Shown in pieces: positions 36,801 through 45,327 of a DNA stretch of 64,000 nt (position 1 is its first letter; each line of letters opens with the position of its first letter). Source of the DNA: Oscillospiraceae bacterium (GTDB taxonomy: Bacteria; Bacillota; Clostridia; Oscillospirales; Ruminococcaceae); the NCBI GenBank assembly GCA_902766785.1, contig CACXEO010000018.1, forward strand, positions 1-64,000, read 5' to 3'. Position numbers and translations under genes: made by a program. The notes below the pieces were generated by a model. The model saw only the letters and a program-made list of their open reading frames with translations, was not told where the DNA came from and ran no database searches.

Positions 36801-37345
36801 ATAAATTCATAAATCAACAATATCTGGTCGGCAAGGAGCTGGTCAGTCCGGGAAGAATAAAACTCCGCGAGGTTCAAAAAGCTTTCTTCTCCCGCTTCGT
36901 AGCTCTCTTCCAGAACCCGGTCGACCGCTGCCTTTTTCAAAAGTCCGATTTCCGCATCGTCGGCAATTCTAAAGTCAGGCGCAATATTAAGCTGTTCAAA
37001 ATTATCCCGCAGCAATTCGCCGCAGAAAGCGTGAATGGTGCAGATATGCGCCCGGGAAAGCAGAATTTGCTGTTCCAGGTAAAGCTGATTCCCGGGTTCG
37101 GCGGCAATCCGTTCCGCCAAGGCCGCGGAAATCCGCTGTTTCATTTCAGCCGCAGCCGCTTTGGTAAAAGTCACAACCAAAAGGCGGTCAGCCGGAACAG
37201 GATTTATCTCGCGGGTAATCAGACGGATGACCCGTTCAACCAAGACGGCGGTTTTTCCGCTGCCGGCAGCGGCGGAAACCAGAACGCCGCCGCCTTCGGC
37301 TTCAATTGCATGGCGCTGTTCCTCAGTCCAGTTGTGCACCGGCAT
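33827..37345 (-). CDS. addA: ATP-dependent helicase/nuclease subunit A (AddA)
   Basis: This is one half of the AddAB double-strand-break resection machine. The 1172-residue protein has a UvrD-type helicase with Walker A AAAGSGKTAV (Lys 31), Walker B LVDEYQDINEVQ near 400, motif VRLMSVHRSKGLEFPVCF near 770, and a C-terminal RecB-family nuclease with VIDYKTDRVGE near 1128. The ATG at 37345, after GGGGGTGA, overlaps the addB end by 23 bases, so translation is coupled. Confidence 0.96.
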   Translation of the reverse strand: MPVHNWTEEQRHAIEAEGGGVLVSAAAGSGKTAVLVERVIRLITREINPVPADRLLVVTFTKAAAAEMKQRISAALAERIAAEPGNQLYLEQQILLSRAHICTIHAFCGELLRDNFEQLNIAPDFRIADDAEIGLLKKAAVDRVLEESYEAGEESFLNLAEFYSSRTDQLLADQILLIYEFIRSHPFPLRWLDEQEGRYQRAVQTGGFPWMDTVVQETLEALDYCRSLIRSAFDQMDGDPAMTESYRPAFESDRLFLSDLSVRLRAGKWDEAVETAEGYAFPALKQLRKYEDAEKKDAVMELRKEIKGTLASVKELLLRCGTTQQIAEDLEQVLPIMKALFDVVKQTYEALEEEKRGKNVLDFSDLELLALRLLAVPDDSGFVKTALAHSCETRFEEILVDEYQDINEVQDTIFRALSREESNLFFVGDVKQSIYRFRKAMPELFLRRSESAFVYDGEHYPARIRLDANFRSRSGVTGAVNFLFGILMSRGLGDVDYAGEQLKPLAEFIGENGGEAQLHIIDYSAKKDAEEERVTYEARHIAYEIRRMVAQGMLINDRGKLRRCRFSDFCVLLRSMKDRALLFEKEFKRQGVPLWNDVSAGYFDSEEVASVLSLLKILDNPLQDIPLLAVLFSPLYGFTPDEVAEIRLCARQEPLYFALKRFAESGNEKAASFLKSVEQFRAMGAVSRLDELLQSIYDATGFMAFAGASQSGEQRTANLRLLLEYARHYEEAGYRGVSSFIRFVDRTLERGQDFDAANVINERADVVRLMSVHRSKGLEFPVCFVADLGKQFNTLDLRGELLLHPEQGIGFKIREPQTLKRYTTLPYEALRRSISKDMLAEELRVLYVALTRPKEKLILVLSCNDLQNAVNKAVHKNGASFPPSPYVLRGMKSFGEWIITAMLGSTEIYAAADIKPVQGMVLRKSGIDVSVYPPVTGESVEELEVEDHSRVDVVLLEQLNDRLAFRYPYENIARLPGKMTVTQVTKGGASAAAVLAKPSFLLKRRFSAAERGTILHRFMQHIDLSATAVEQEIARQIEAAFLSEDQAAALDAGSIKKFLTSDIARRMREAGTNLYREYKFMYEMDASELYDIPGAEMETVLIQGVADAIIAEDDGLTVIDYKTDRVGEAEELDERYRAQLELYGRALSKSFGCPVKRRVIYSFSLSEELELN

Positions 37346-40300
37346 CCTCGTCACCCCCAATCACAGCAAAAAAACGTTCTTTATCCAAATCATCTACCGG
37401 CGGTGTTTTTTCCGCCGTATTTTTCTGCCCACAGACAAAGCTGTAGTCGCAGTATTCGCAAGGAGACTTAGTACCGCCGCTGTAAACAGGTGCGGCGGGA
37501 ATTCCACCCCGGTGCAGCTCCCCAGCCATTCTCAAAACCAGCCGGTTTACATACCGCTCCATTTTTCCAAGCTCCTCCAACTTAAGGAGGGAGGAACGCT
37601 TGCCGAAGCTTCCGTCTTTGTTCCGTTCAACCGGAATAAAAACGCCTTTTGCGTTTTCCTCCATGGCCGAAACCACTTCCGGGTCTTCCAAAACAAAACC
37701 ATTCATCTTATACTGGGAAATCCGCTGCTTTTCGGCATCTTGCGCAGAGGCATCCCGTGGCAGGGCGAGAGAAACCTCACCGGCGGGCATATAAAGCACC
37801 CCTGCCGGAAATACGCCGTCATATTTCTGTTTTCCATTTTTCCATAAAATAAAAAGGTATAAGATCATTTGAAGATTCAAGCCGTAATAAACGTCACTGA
37901 GATTGAACTTCTTAGCGCCCGATTTATAATCAATTACACGCACATACTTCTGCCCGCCAATTTCACAGAGGTCTACCCTATCAATTGTCCCGCTGACAAT
38001 AATTTCCGACCCGTCCGCGGTTTTAAGACGGAGCGGGCTCACGTCTTCACTTTCCCCTATTTCAAGTTCAAAATCAACTGGTTTGAAGGCACTCTGCTTA
38101 AACTCGGCAATCAGCCGCAATACAATATTGCTCACTGTACTGCGCAGGCGGTAAAACGCCGCCAGAAAGCGCTTGGATTTATCACTCCCACCTCCCATGA
38201 CATCCGCAATATACCGCTCCAGGTACCGGTTTACAATCTCTTTGACTTCCTCTTCCGCCAGGTCAAACATCGTTTCCCCATATTCGGAGACAAAACGGTA
38301 TAAAACGTCATGGATTGCAACGCCGCGCTCCATTGGGTTGAGTTCCGCTTTTGTCCGCGGCAGGGCCTTTAAACCATAGCGGCAGAAATAGGCAAACGGG
38401 CAGCGGTAATAAGCTTCCACCCTGGAGGGAGAAAGCTGCATTTTTCCACCAAAAAGCTTTTTAGCAAGCCTTTCGTCTCCTATTCTAAAAGACTGTGGTT
38501 TCATAGCACGCTCTAAAAGAGAAAGCCGTGCCTGGTAACCGGGTACTCCTTTAAAGTAACCGGCAAGGGTTTTTGTAAAATCGCTCTTCTGGGAATACCG
38601 GCTTGCAAGCGTTAAAAAAGCGGTTTCCTGTGACCGGCAGTAGAATAGCGGAGAAACATCTTCACTATCAAAGGCAACATGTTCTGTAAATAAAGCCGAG
38701 AGCTGGCCCAGTAATTCAGAGGGCTGTTTGACCTCTCCGGTGATATCCGCACGGCGGCTGGTAAGCAAAAGAGAATCGGTTGGAACCGTCAGCGCCTTAT
38801 AAGCGATGAACCGCTCTTCCAATATTTTTTCTTTGAAATCCCCCTGCAATTCAAGCCCAAGGTTCGCCAAAGCGAGCCTTTCTTCATCTCGGAGAAGGGT
38901 ACCGTCGGTGGGTACAAAGGGAAAAATGCCATCGTTGACTCCAAGAATCGCAAGCGCTTTTGGGGAATCGGTCCGCATCCGGTCGGGAGAGCCGACCATG
39001 ACGCAGTCAAGCGCCTGCGGCCTATCAGCGAGCTCGCTGTTTTGAACCGCAAGGGTGAAAAGTTCCATGAAGCGTCTCAGATCCATCCGTATTTCTCCCG
39101 CCGTCACCACCATGGTGTCCAGCACCTTCATCAAAAGCTCCCAAACGCGGCTATAGATATCGGCCAAGTCATGCTCCCCACCGGCATGGAGGTCATTGAT
39201 TGTATTTGACAATACATCAATTGCCCCCAGCTGATCCAGCAAATGGTAAAAGGCTTGCGCTATTTCTCGAACTGTCACCTCTCTGGTGTTGTTTATAAAG
39301 AGGCACAGCGGGCCGGCAACTGCACTGCGGATCCGGTTGAGTCCGCCGAGCACGGTACGGTCGTCTTCTGTCAGCTCGCCTTTAAATCCACGGGGATTTG
39401 CAGTGAACTCGCTTTCCCATTTCGCCCCGGTAATATCCCAAAGGTAAACATAATTTTCAAGCGCTGAAACCTCTTCCAGCGTAAAGGGCAGCATGGTGCA
39501 TTTTAAAAGGTTGAGCATATTTTCGGTTTCCATGCGGCTGACAGCGGTTTCCAAGACCGCGGCAAGAAAACGGGCAGGTGGAAAAGCTTCAATTTCAAAA
39601 CGGCTGTCAAAAAAAACCGGGATGTTGTATTTCTGAAAAGCAGGCTCCAGAATCCACTGGTAGCTTTCCAAATCGCGGCACATCAACACAATATCCCGGT
39701 AACGGCAGCCGTGTGCCTGCACCTGCTCCAAAATCCAAGACATTGCATAGTCGGCTTCCTCATATTCATTGACCGCCTGGTAGACCGAAACTGCCTCGTT
39801 TTTCCCAAGGAAAGGGACAGCATCTCCCCGAAAGACGTTTCTTTCCAGGTAAAGCAGCGCTTCGTTCCGGAACCTGTGGTTTTTTTCCAAACAAAGCGGC
39901 TGCGCAATTTTGCAATTTTTTTCCATGGCAATTCTTTTAAGACGATCCGCCGTTTTTTTAACACTATAGAACAATGGATCGTTTTCATCGCTCCGGTCCA
40001 TACACAATGAAACCGTGCAGGACCGCGATTTACCCAGCATTTCACCGATCAGATCGAACTCCGGTTTAGTAAACCCCTTGAATTCGTCTAAAAATATGTC
40101 ATAGCCTTCAAAGAAATAGTTAGAGCGAATGAGTTCCAGGGCCTTTGAAAAATCATCTAGCGCATCTTGATAGGATCGCTCCAGAATTCCCTGATAGGCT
40201 GAATAAATGGTCGATATTTCGCCGAGCTTATCGCCGGAGGGCGTTTCCTTCAGTGCCTGTGACGCTTCCTCATACTGCTCCGGAGTCACGCCGTTCACTT

Positions 40301-40682
40301 TAAGTTCCTCCACCGTTTGAAGAGCCGAGAGTAAAAACTGGCGGGAGCGTGAAACCCTGCGGTAGTGTTCCAGTGTATCTGAAACCTCACGAAGAGCCAG
40401 TTCCATCAGAAGTATTTTGGCCGTCGTATCGGCGTAGCTGCGGTTGTTACCGCCGTAAAGCTCAAAGGCCCGGTGACAAAGGCGGGTAAAACTGTACACT
40501 TCAACGCGAGCGAACGCGCGCTCCCCTAAAAAGGAAAGGAGTTTCCGCTCCGTTTCAAAAGAAAACTGCTCTGGTACTACAATCATGACCTTGGCCGCGC
40601 CGGTTTCAGAAACACGGGCGATTTCGCGGTAAATTGTCTCTGTTTTCCCGGTCCCGGATGAACCGTAAAGCAATTTCAGCAA
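37323..40682 (-). CDS. addB: ATP-dependent helicase/nuclease subunit B (AddB)
   Basis: This 1119-residue partner of AddA has Walker A GSSGTGKTE at residues 7-15 and a C-terminal nuclease domain with VIDYKSGAKKF near 919. The cysteines for the iron-sulphur staple are split between YYRCPFAYFCRYG (near 765) and PCEYCDYSFVCG at the C-terminus. The start is TTG at 40682 with AAAGGAG 10 bases upstream. A -10 hexamer at 40738-40743 may begin the addBA transcript. Confidence 0.96.
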   Translation of the reverse strand: MLKLLYGSSGTGKTETIYREIARVSETGAAKVMIVVPEQFSFETERKLLSFLGERAFARVEVYSFTRLCHRAFELYGGNNRSYADTTAKILLMELALREVSDTLEHYRRVSRSRQFLLSALQTVEELKVNGVTPEQYEEASQALKETPSGDKLGEISTIYSAYQGILERSYQDALDDFSKALELIRSNYFFEGYDIFLDEFKGFTKPEFDLIGEMLGKSRSCTVSLCMDRSDENDPLFYSVKKTADRLKRIAMEKNCKIAQPLCLEKNHRFRNEALLYLERNVFRGDAVPFLGKNEAVSVYQAVNEYEEADYAMSWILEQVQAHGCRYRDIVLMCRDLESYQWILEPAFQKYNIPVFFDSRFEIEAFPPARFLAAVLETAVSRMETENMLNLLKCTMLPFTLEEVSALENYVYLWDITGAKWESEFTANPRGFKGELTEDDRTVLGGLNRIRSAVAGPLCLFINNTREVTVREIAQAFYHLLDQLGAIDVLSNTINDLHAGGEHDLADIYSRVWELLMKVLDTMVVTAGEIRMDLRRFMELFTLAVQNSELADRPQALDCVMVGSPDRMRTDSPKALAILGVNDGIFPFVPTDGTLLRDEERLALANLGLELQGDFKEKILEERFIAYKALTVPTDSLLLTSRRADITGEVKQPSELLGQLSALFTEHVAFDSEDVSPLFYCRSQETAFLTLASRYSQKSDFTKTLAGYFKGVPGYQARLSLLERAMKPQSFRIGDERLAKKLFGGKMQLSPSRVEAYYRCPFAYFCRYGLKALPRTKAELNPMERGVAIHDVLYRFVSEYGETMFDLAEEEVKEIVNRYLERYIADVMGGGSDKSKRFLAAFYRLRSTVSNIVLRLIAEFKQSAFKPVDFELEIGESEDVSPLRLKTADGSEIIVSGTIDRVDLCEIGGQKYVRVIDYKSGAKKFNLSDVYYGLNLQMILYLFILWKNGKQKYDGVFPAGVLYMPAGEVSLALPRDASAQDAEKQRISQYKMNGFVLEDPEVVSAMEENAKGVFIPVERNKDGSFGKRSSLLKLEELGKMERYVNRLVLRMAGELHRGGIPAAPVYSGGTKSPCEYCDYSFVCGQKNTAEKTPPVDDLDKERFFAVIGGDEDAGAQLD

Positions 40683-40737
40683 CGGATATCAGCTCCTTTC
40701 ATTGAATAACAGGTATTTTGTCGAAATGTTTGTATTT

Positions 40738-40743
40738 ATTATA
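40738..40743 (-). promoter_or_regulatory. -10 element upstream of addB
   Basis: TATAAT reads on the minus strand 56 bases before addB. No clear -35 is seen at 16-18 bases. Confidence 0.4.
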
Positions 40744-40790
40744 CTATAAATCTATCAGTTTAGGAAGACGGGAACTGACAGGCTGATAAG

Positions 40791-40825
40791 AAAAGAAGGA
40801 GGAACAAAATGTTCCTCCTTCTTTT
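40791..40825 (-). terminator. Intrinsic terminator overlapping the spoIIR stop
   Basis: A 15-base perfect stem (AAAAGAAGGAGGAAC with GTTCCTCCTTCTTTT) and 5-base loop begin at the stop codon of spoIIR. The arm sequence itself supplies A and T tracts on both strands. Confidence 0.85.
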
Positions 40826-41426
40826 ACCAGCCTAAATTATTTTTAAGGTCTTCAAACCATTCCACAACTGCAAAGCGAACTTCATATTTGGGGTTTTTGG
40901 TGACCAGGTCGGCCTCGTCTTCATTGAAGCCCTCTTCTAGAGCCTCCTGCGGCTGGGCCGCGGGCAGACAAAGCGGCGGATAAAGCACACACCACCAGTT
41001 CTTCCCTTCAGCTTTCCCAATTGTAATCCTGACTGCGTCGTACATTCCTGCCGGAAGAGTAAAGGTATCATACTGCCGGGTGGTGAAATACATGTTGACA
41101 ATTTCTGCATTCACCATGTAATCATAACCATTGCGGGCAATTTCGTCCTGAGCAATTTCTTTTACCTGTTCTAAATGATCCGCTGCAGAATTTTTTGCCT
41201 CCTCCAGCGTTTCAGGCGTTTCAAATGTGGAACCCATTTCTCTTAAGATGCGGTCGCGCACCTTGAGCTTGAGCGCCTGGTCCTCTTCACTGTCAGAATT
41301 GGCGAGGATATGAAGCCGGAGGACGTCCTCCCGAATCTGATTACAGTCGGCGGCAAAGGTTGTAAACCCACCAACTAAAATTGTTAAAATCAAACCGATT
41401 AAAACCGATATTTCAATCTTTTTCAA
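40824..41426 (-). CDS. spoIIR: Stage II sporulation protein R
   Basis: SpoIIR is made in the forespore and secreted to the intermembrane space, where it triggers SpoIIGA to process pro-sigma-E in the mother cell. The 200-residue protein has an N-terminal signal or anchor (about 6-26, ISVLIGLILTILVGG), then IREDVLRLHILANSDSEEDQALKLKVRDRIL, the family hallmark, and WWCVLYPPLCLP. The start is TTG at 41426, with AAAGGACGG 8 bases upstream. It is monocistronic, with a sigma-F-like promoter and a terminator. Confidence 0.95.
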   Translation of the reverse strand: MKKIEISVLIGLILTILVGGFTTFAADCNQIREDVLRLHILANSDSEEDQALKLKVRDRILREMGSTFETPETLEEAKNSAADHLEQVKEIAQDEIARNGYDYMVNAEIVNMYFTTRQYDTFTLPAGMYDAVRITIGKAEGKNWWCVLYPPLCLPAAQPQEALEEGFNEDEADLVTKNPKYEVRFAVVEWFEDLKNNLGW

Positions 41427-41460
41427 AGAAAAAACCGTCCTTTCTCGTCATGTCGATAAG

Positions 41461-41489
41461 AGTATGGACGGCTTTTAATAAAAATATAC
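41461..41489 (-). promoter_or_regulatory. Sigma-F/G-like promoter for spoIIR
   Basis: On the minus strand GTATA (41489-41485), a 15-base spacer and GTCCATACT (41469-41461) fit the forespore consensus GYATA-N15-GGnnAnAnT with one mismatch. spoIIR is a known sigma-F target. It lies about 35 bases before the TTG start. Confidence 0.6.
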
Positions 41490-41502
41490 ATTTTTTACCA
41501 AT

Positions 41503-42369
41503 TTATAGAATTTTTACACCATAAGGAACCGGTTCGACAAAATAAACATCTTTATAAAAAAGGTGCAGGCGGTCGGCGGCGGCTAATGCCATTTCACGTT
41601 CTGAAAACAAACCGAAAACCGCTGAACCGCTGCCGCTCATCAACGATCCACATGCCCCGCTTTCAAGCAGCTTCTGTTTTATTTCAAAAACCTCTTCAAG
41701 TACAGTCACCTGTTCAAAGGTGTTGCACATGGCGAGGGCAACGCCCTTTATATCGCGGTCAGCCGCGGCATTCAAAACAGGCTGTGCGTCCGCTTTCTGA
41801 AGAGATTGACAGCGGTCAACGGCTTGGAAGGCGGCGCCGGTGGAAATACCTGTCTCCGGTTTTACGATTATAAAAAAGCACTCCGGAAGCGGCGGCGCCG
41901 GCTCCACTTTTTCCCCCATTCCAGTTACATGAGCAGTGCCTCCTACAAGGCAGAAGGGGACGTCGGCCCCCAGAGTAACGCCGATCCGGCAAAGCTCAGA
42001 AACAGAAAGGTTCGCGGCGTACAGCCTGTTTAAGCCGTGCAGTACAGCGGCGGCGTCCGCGCTCCCGCCTGCCATTCCCGCCTGAGAAGGAATTTGCTTC
42101 TCCAAACTGATTTCCACGCCGCCAGCAATCCCTGTAAAGTTAAAAAACTTTTCAGCAGCGGCAAAGGCAATATTATCGGCATTACAGGGAATATCTGAAC
42201 GGTTGCAGGCAAACCAGATACCGCTCTCCAGCTTTTTTAAATGGAGCGTATCACACAGGGAAACGGACTGCATCAGCATATCCATATCATGATAACCGTC
42301 TTCCCGCTTTCCAACAACCTCCAGCGCCAGATTTAGTTTGGCGTACGCGTACAAAGAAACCATCTTCAT
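41503..42369 (-). CDS. ispE: 4-diphosphocytidyl-2-C-methylerythritol kinase
   Basis: This GHMP kinase belongs to the MEP isoprenoid pathway. The 288-residue protein has the N-terminal AYAKLNLALEVVGKREDGYHDM, the ATP loop PSQAGMAGGSADAAA near 95, and SGSGSAVFGLF near 255. The ATG at 42369 is 5 bases from AGGTGA; a GTG at 42378 abuts the DUF362 stop and has no spacing. It is the last gene of the lrp-aminotransferase-DUF362-ispE unit. Confidence 0.95.
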   Translation of the reverse strand: MKMVSLYAYAKLNLALEVVGKREDGYHDMDMLMQSVSLCDTLHLKKLESGIWFACNRSDIPCNADNIAFAAAEKFFNFTGIAGGVEISLEKQIPSQAGMAGGSADAAAVLHGLNRLYAANLSVSELCRIGVTLGADVPFCLVGGTAHVTGMGEKVEPAPPLPECFFIIVKPETGISTGAAFQAVDRCQSLQKADAQPVLNAAADRDIKGVALAMCNTFEQVTVLEEVFEIKQKLLESGACGSLMSGSGSAVFGLFSEREMALAAADRLHLFYKDVYFVEPVPYGVKIL

Positions 42370-42378
42370 ATCCTTCAC

Positions 42379-43506
42379 CTAAAAGCGGTAAAACCGCGAA
42401 CGTTTGATTTTTATGGTTTTTACCGGGCACATTTCGTGGCAGCAAAAACAACGGATACAGTTGTCGTAATGGATTTTCGCCTTTCTCCCCGAAAGCTCAA
42501 TGGTCTGGGCGGGACAGCTTTCCGCGCATTTTCCACATCCAATGCATCCCTTCTTAATAATTTGGGGTTTTGAAGAAAAATGGTTCAAAACCTTTTTTGG
42601 AAACCACTTAGGCAGCGAAGACGAAAAATCGACTCCATGTGAAACCGGTTTAATCAAATCGGGAAAGAGTTTTACTTCATCACCAAGCAGGGTAAGTTCA
42701 TCAGCTGAACAGGCGGAAAGCCCTCTTTTTTTCGCGGAACGGACGGTGTAAATCTTGTCCGGATCGAACCCGGCAACCTTGCACAAAAGCAGGTCGATAT
42801 CATAAGGGTTTTTCCCGGCCAAAAGCATTCCCGTATGCAGCAGGCTGCCTCCGGAAGGACCGTCCCCCTGCATGGAATCAACCGCGTCAACGATCGTCAA
42901 GTCCGGCCGAACCGTTTCACAAAGGTCCACCAGCATTTCACAAAACCGCTCCTCTTCCGAAAACCGGAAATGAAGCTCTGGCTTCATCAGCCCGGGAACG
43001 CAGCCAAACAGATTTTTTACCGCTCCGCTCAGGCCAACCATCCCATGAGTTTTGAATTTACACAGGTCAATGATGTAATCGGACTCCAAAACCGGGTCAA
43101 TCAGGTAAAACTGCTTGCACAGGCCGTTTTCCATCCTGGTTTTTTCGCGGTAGCCGGTCTCTTCATTTACCGTTACCCCGTACCGAAGCGCAAGACCCGT
43201 AAAACCCGCCGCACGGTAAATTCCGGAAAGAAGGGGTTTGGTATAGGGGCCGCCGGGACTGTCGGCAATAACAATATTAGTAATCCCCAGCTCTTGTAAA
43301 ACGCGGATAACTGCGCCGGCAACTGCCGGATGAGTTGTAGTAAATTCCTCCGGCCGCCGTTTCATCAGCAGATTGGGTTTTATTAAAACCTTCATTCCAG
43401 GCTTTAAATCCCGTTCTACGCCAAGAGATTCAAACTGCCGTTTGACGGCGCGGTAAAGAGCCTCTTCGTCATAATCATCCTGATGGATACAGCTTATTTC
43501 AGACAT
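42379..43506 (-). CDS. DUF362 protein with 2x[4Fe-4S] ferredoxin domain
   Basis: In this 375-residue protein, residues 1-300 form a DUF362 domain (MKVLIKPNLLMKR near 40, FKTHGMVGLSGAVKNLFG near 150, DAVDSMQGDGPSGG near 210). The C-terminus carries two 4Fe-4S motifs, GCIGCGKCAESCP and NCIRCFCCHEMCP. Such proteins are common in anaerobes; the physiological reaction is unknown, and an electron-transfer or Fe-S role is an inference. It overlaps the aminotransferase end by 13 bases. Confidence 0.9.
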   Translation of the reverse strand: MSEISCIHQDDYDEEALYRAVKRQFESLGVERDLKPGMKVLIKPNLLMKRRPEEFTTTHPAVAGAVIRVLQELGITNIVIADSPGGPYTKPLLSGIYRAAGFTGLALRYGVTVNEETGYREKTRMENGLCKQFYLIDPVLESDYIIDLCKFKTHGMVGLSGAVKNLFGCVPGLMKPELHFRFSEEERFCEMLVDLCETVRPDLTIVDAVDSMQGDGPSGGSLLHTGMLLAGKNPYDIDLLLCKVAGFDPDKIYTVRSAKKRGLSACSADELTLLGDEVKLFPDLIKPVSHGVDFSSSLPKWFPKKVLNHFSSKPQIIKKGCIGCGKCAESCPAQTIELSGRKAKIHYDNCIRCFCCHEMCPVKTIKIKRSRFYRF

Positions 43507-44690
43507 GCTTCACGTTCCTTTGCAAGCTCTTCCATAAATTCCCCAATCCGCTCAATCGCCTCAAGCAGATGCTTTTTAGAATAGGAATACGACACACGAA
43601 TAAACCCTTCGCCGCTCTCTCCAAAGGCATTTCCGGGTACAACAGCAACCTTTTTGGAGTAAAGCAGCCGTTCACAAAATTCGTCCGACGTCAGCCCGGT
43701 CGACTGGATGGAAGGGAAAATATAAAATGCGCCTTCCGGTTCAAAGCACGGCAGACCAATTGAAGTAAAACCATCAATTACCAGACGGCGGCGTGCATTG
43801 TAGTCGTCCCGCATTTCACGGACACTGTCGTCGCAGTTTTTAAGCGCCTCAATTGCCGCGTACTGGCTGGTTGTCGGCGCGCACATAATGGCGAACTGGT
43901 GAAGCTTTGTCATTTGTTTGATAATTTCACGGGGGCCGCAGGCGTAGCCCAGCCGCCAGCCGGTCATACTGAACGACTTGGAAAAGCCGTTGATGACCAC
44001 CGTGCGCTCCCGCATGCCGTCAATCTCCGCAATGGAAACATGCGGCTCGCCGCCATAAGTAAGTTCCGCATAAATTTCATCTGAGAGAACGATGATATTG
44101 GTATCTCGAAGCACCTCGGCAATTTCTTCAAGATGCTCCCGCCGCATGACGCCACCGGTTGGATTGTTCGGAAACGGCAGGACAAGAAGCTTGGTCTTGG
44201 GTGTAATTTTTTCCCGGAGCTCGTCCGCCGTCAGGCGGAAAGCATTCTCCGCCTTTGTAGGAATCGGCACCGGGGTGCCGCCGGTGACGGTTACAATTGG
44301 AGAATACGCTACAAAAGAAGGTTCAACAATCAATACTTCGTCCCCAGGCTCAACAAAAACCCGGATGCAAAGGTCAATTGCTTCGGAACCGCCGACTGTA
44401 ACGACAACTTCATCCTTCGCTTCATAATTCAGGCGGTATTTCCGTTTCATATACCGGGTAATTTCCTCCCGCAGGCTTATCAGCCCGGCGTTTGCCGAAT
44501 AACGGGTCATCCCCCGTTCCAAGGTCTCAATTCCCTTGTGCCGGATCAGCCACGGGGTTTTAAAATCCGGATCGCCAACGCCGAGGGAGATGACGTCGTC
44601 CATCTGCTCGGCAATATCGAAAAACTTTCGTATCCCGGAGGGTTTGACTTCCTGAACCCGCCGGGACATCAATGTGGAATAATCTATCAC
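43494..44690 (-). CDS. Class I/II pyridoxal-phosphate aminotransferase
   Basis: This 398-residue fold-type I aminotransferase has GVGDPDFKTPWLIR near 36, the PNNPTGGVMRREHL loop near 175, SDEIYAELTYGG near 205, and the PLP Lys in NGFSKSFSMTGWRLGYACG near 240, with the C-terminal FIRVSYSYSKKHL. It resembles PatA/aspartate-type enzymes that move amino groups from aromatic or branched amino acids or Asp; the substrate is not set by sequence. The GTG start overlaps the lrp stop (GTGA), implying co-regulation by the Lrp protein. Confidence 0.9.
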   Translation of the reverse strand: MIDYSTLMSRRVQEVKPSGIRKFFDIAEQMDDVISLGVGDPDFKTPWLIRHKGIETLERGMTRYSANAGLISLREEITRYMKRKYRLNYEAKDEVVVTVGGSEAIDLCIRVFVEPGDEVLIVEPSFVAYSPIVTVTGGTPVPIPTKAENAFRLTADELREKITPKTKLLVLPFPNNPTGGVMRREHLEEIAEVLRDTNIIVLSDEIYAELTYGGEPHVSIAEIDGMRERTVVINGFSKSFSMTGWRLGYACGPREIIKQMTKLHQFAIMCAPTTSQYAAIEALKNCDDSVREMRDDYNARRRLVIDGFTSIGLPCFEPEGAFYIFPSIQSTGLTSDEFCERLLYSKKVAVVPGNAFGESGEGFIRVSYSYSKKHLLEAIERIGEFMEELAKEREACLK

Positions 44691-45169
44691 AGCAAAGCAC
44701 TCCTTCTGTCGTCAGCATCCTCCCCACAAAGGACAACACCCTTTTCTTTATAGCGAACCAAAACAAAATGGGTCGCTGTGGACAGGACAGAATCCAGTGC
44801 TGCAAGCCGCTGCTGGACAAAAAGAGCAATATCTTTAAAGGTTTTACACTCAAGGATGACAAGCAGGTCGTAGCCGCCCGACATCAGGTAAACAGTATCC
44901 ACCTCTGAATAGGACATGATCCGCCTTGCAATATCTTCAAACCCTAAATCGCGCTTTGGAGAAACCTTGACCTCAATGATGGCCTGCACGGTCTCTTCCT
45001 CAAGCCGTTCATGATCCAGCAAAACTTTATATCCACGGATAATCCCCTGCTTTTCATAGGCTGCGATTTGCTTCTCTACATCTTCCGCCGTTGTGCCAAG
45101 CATGGCCGCCAGCTGTTTATTAGAAAATCTTGCATTTTCGTTTAACAAAGACAATAACTGGTCCATCAT
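44687..45169 (-). CDS. Lrp/AsnC family transcriptional regulator
   Basis: This 160-residue protein has an N-terminal winged HTH (LNENARFSNKQLAAMLGTTAEDVEKQI) and a C-terminal RAM/ACT-like effector domain (AIIEVKVSPKRDLG...VYLMSGGYDLLVILECK), typical of amino-acid-responsive regulators. The ATG at 45169 is 5 bases from AGGAG. It heads the operon with the aminotransferase and probably regulates itself and that gene in response to an amino acid. Confidence 0.92.
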   Translation of the reverse strand: MMDQLLSLLNENARFSNKQLAAMLGTTAEDVEKQIAAYEKQGIIRGYKVLLDHERLEEETVQAIIEVKVSPKRDLGFEDIARRIMSYSEVDTVYLMSGGYDLLVILECKTFKDIALFVQQRLAALDSVLSTATHFVLVRYKEKGVVLCGEDADDRRSALL

Positions 45170-45196
45170 CAAAACTCCTTTACAATATGGTCTATC

Positions 45197-45223
45197 AAAA
45201 CTTCCGTCTGAAACGGAAGTTTT
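45197..45223 (-). repeat. Strong hairpin in the lrp leader / hisJ downstream region
   Basis: The perfect 11-base arms AAAACTTCCGT and ACGGAAGTTTT flank a 5-base loop. On the minus strand it ends TTTTGATAG. It lies after two TATAAT-like -10 hexamers (45243-45248 and 45251-45256) and 28 bases before lrp. It could terminate hisJ transcripts, attenuate the lrp operon, or both. Confidence 0.55.
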
Positions 45224-45327
45224 TGTCCTTTTAAAACGGGATATTATACCATTATAGTAGTATAGATACCTTTCATATTTTCAGCATAAAATATTTTTTC
45301 TATTATAGCAGTTCCGGTTTCCAATGT

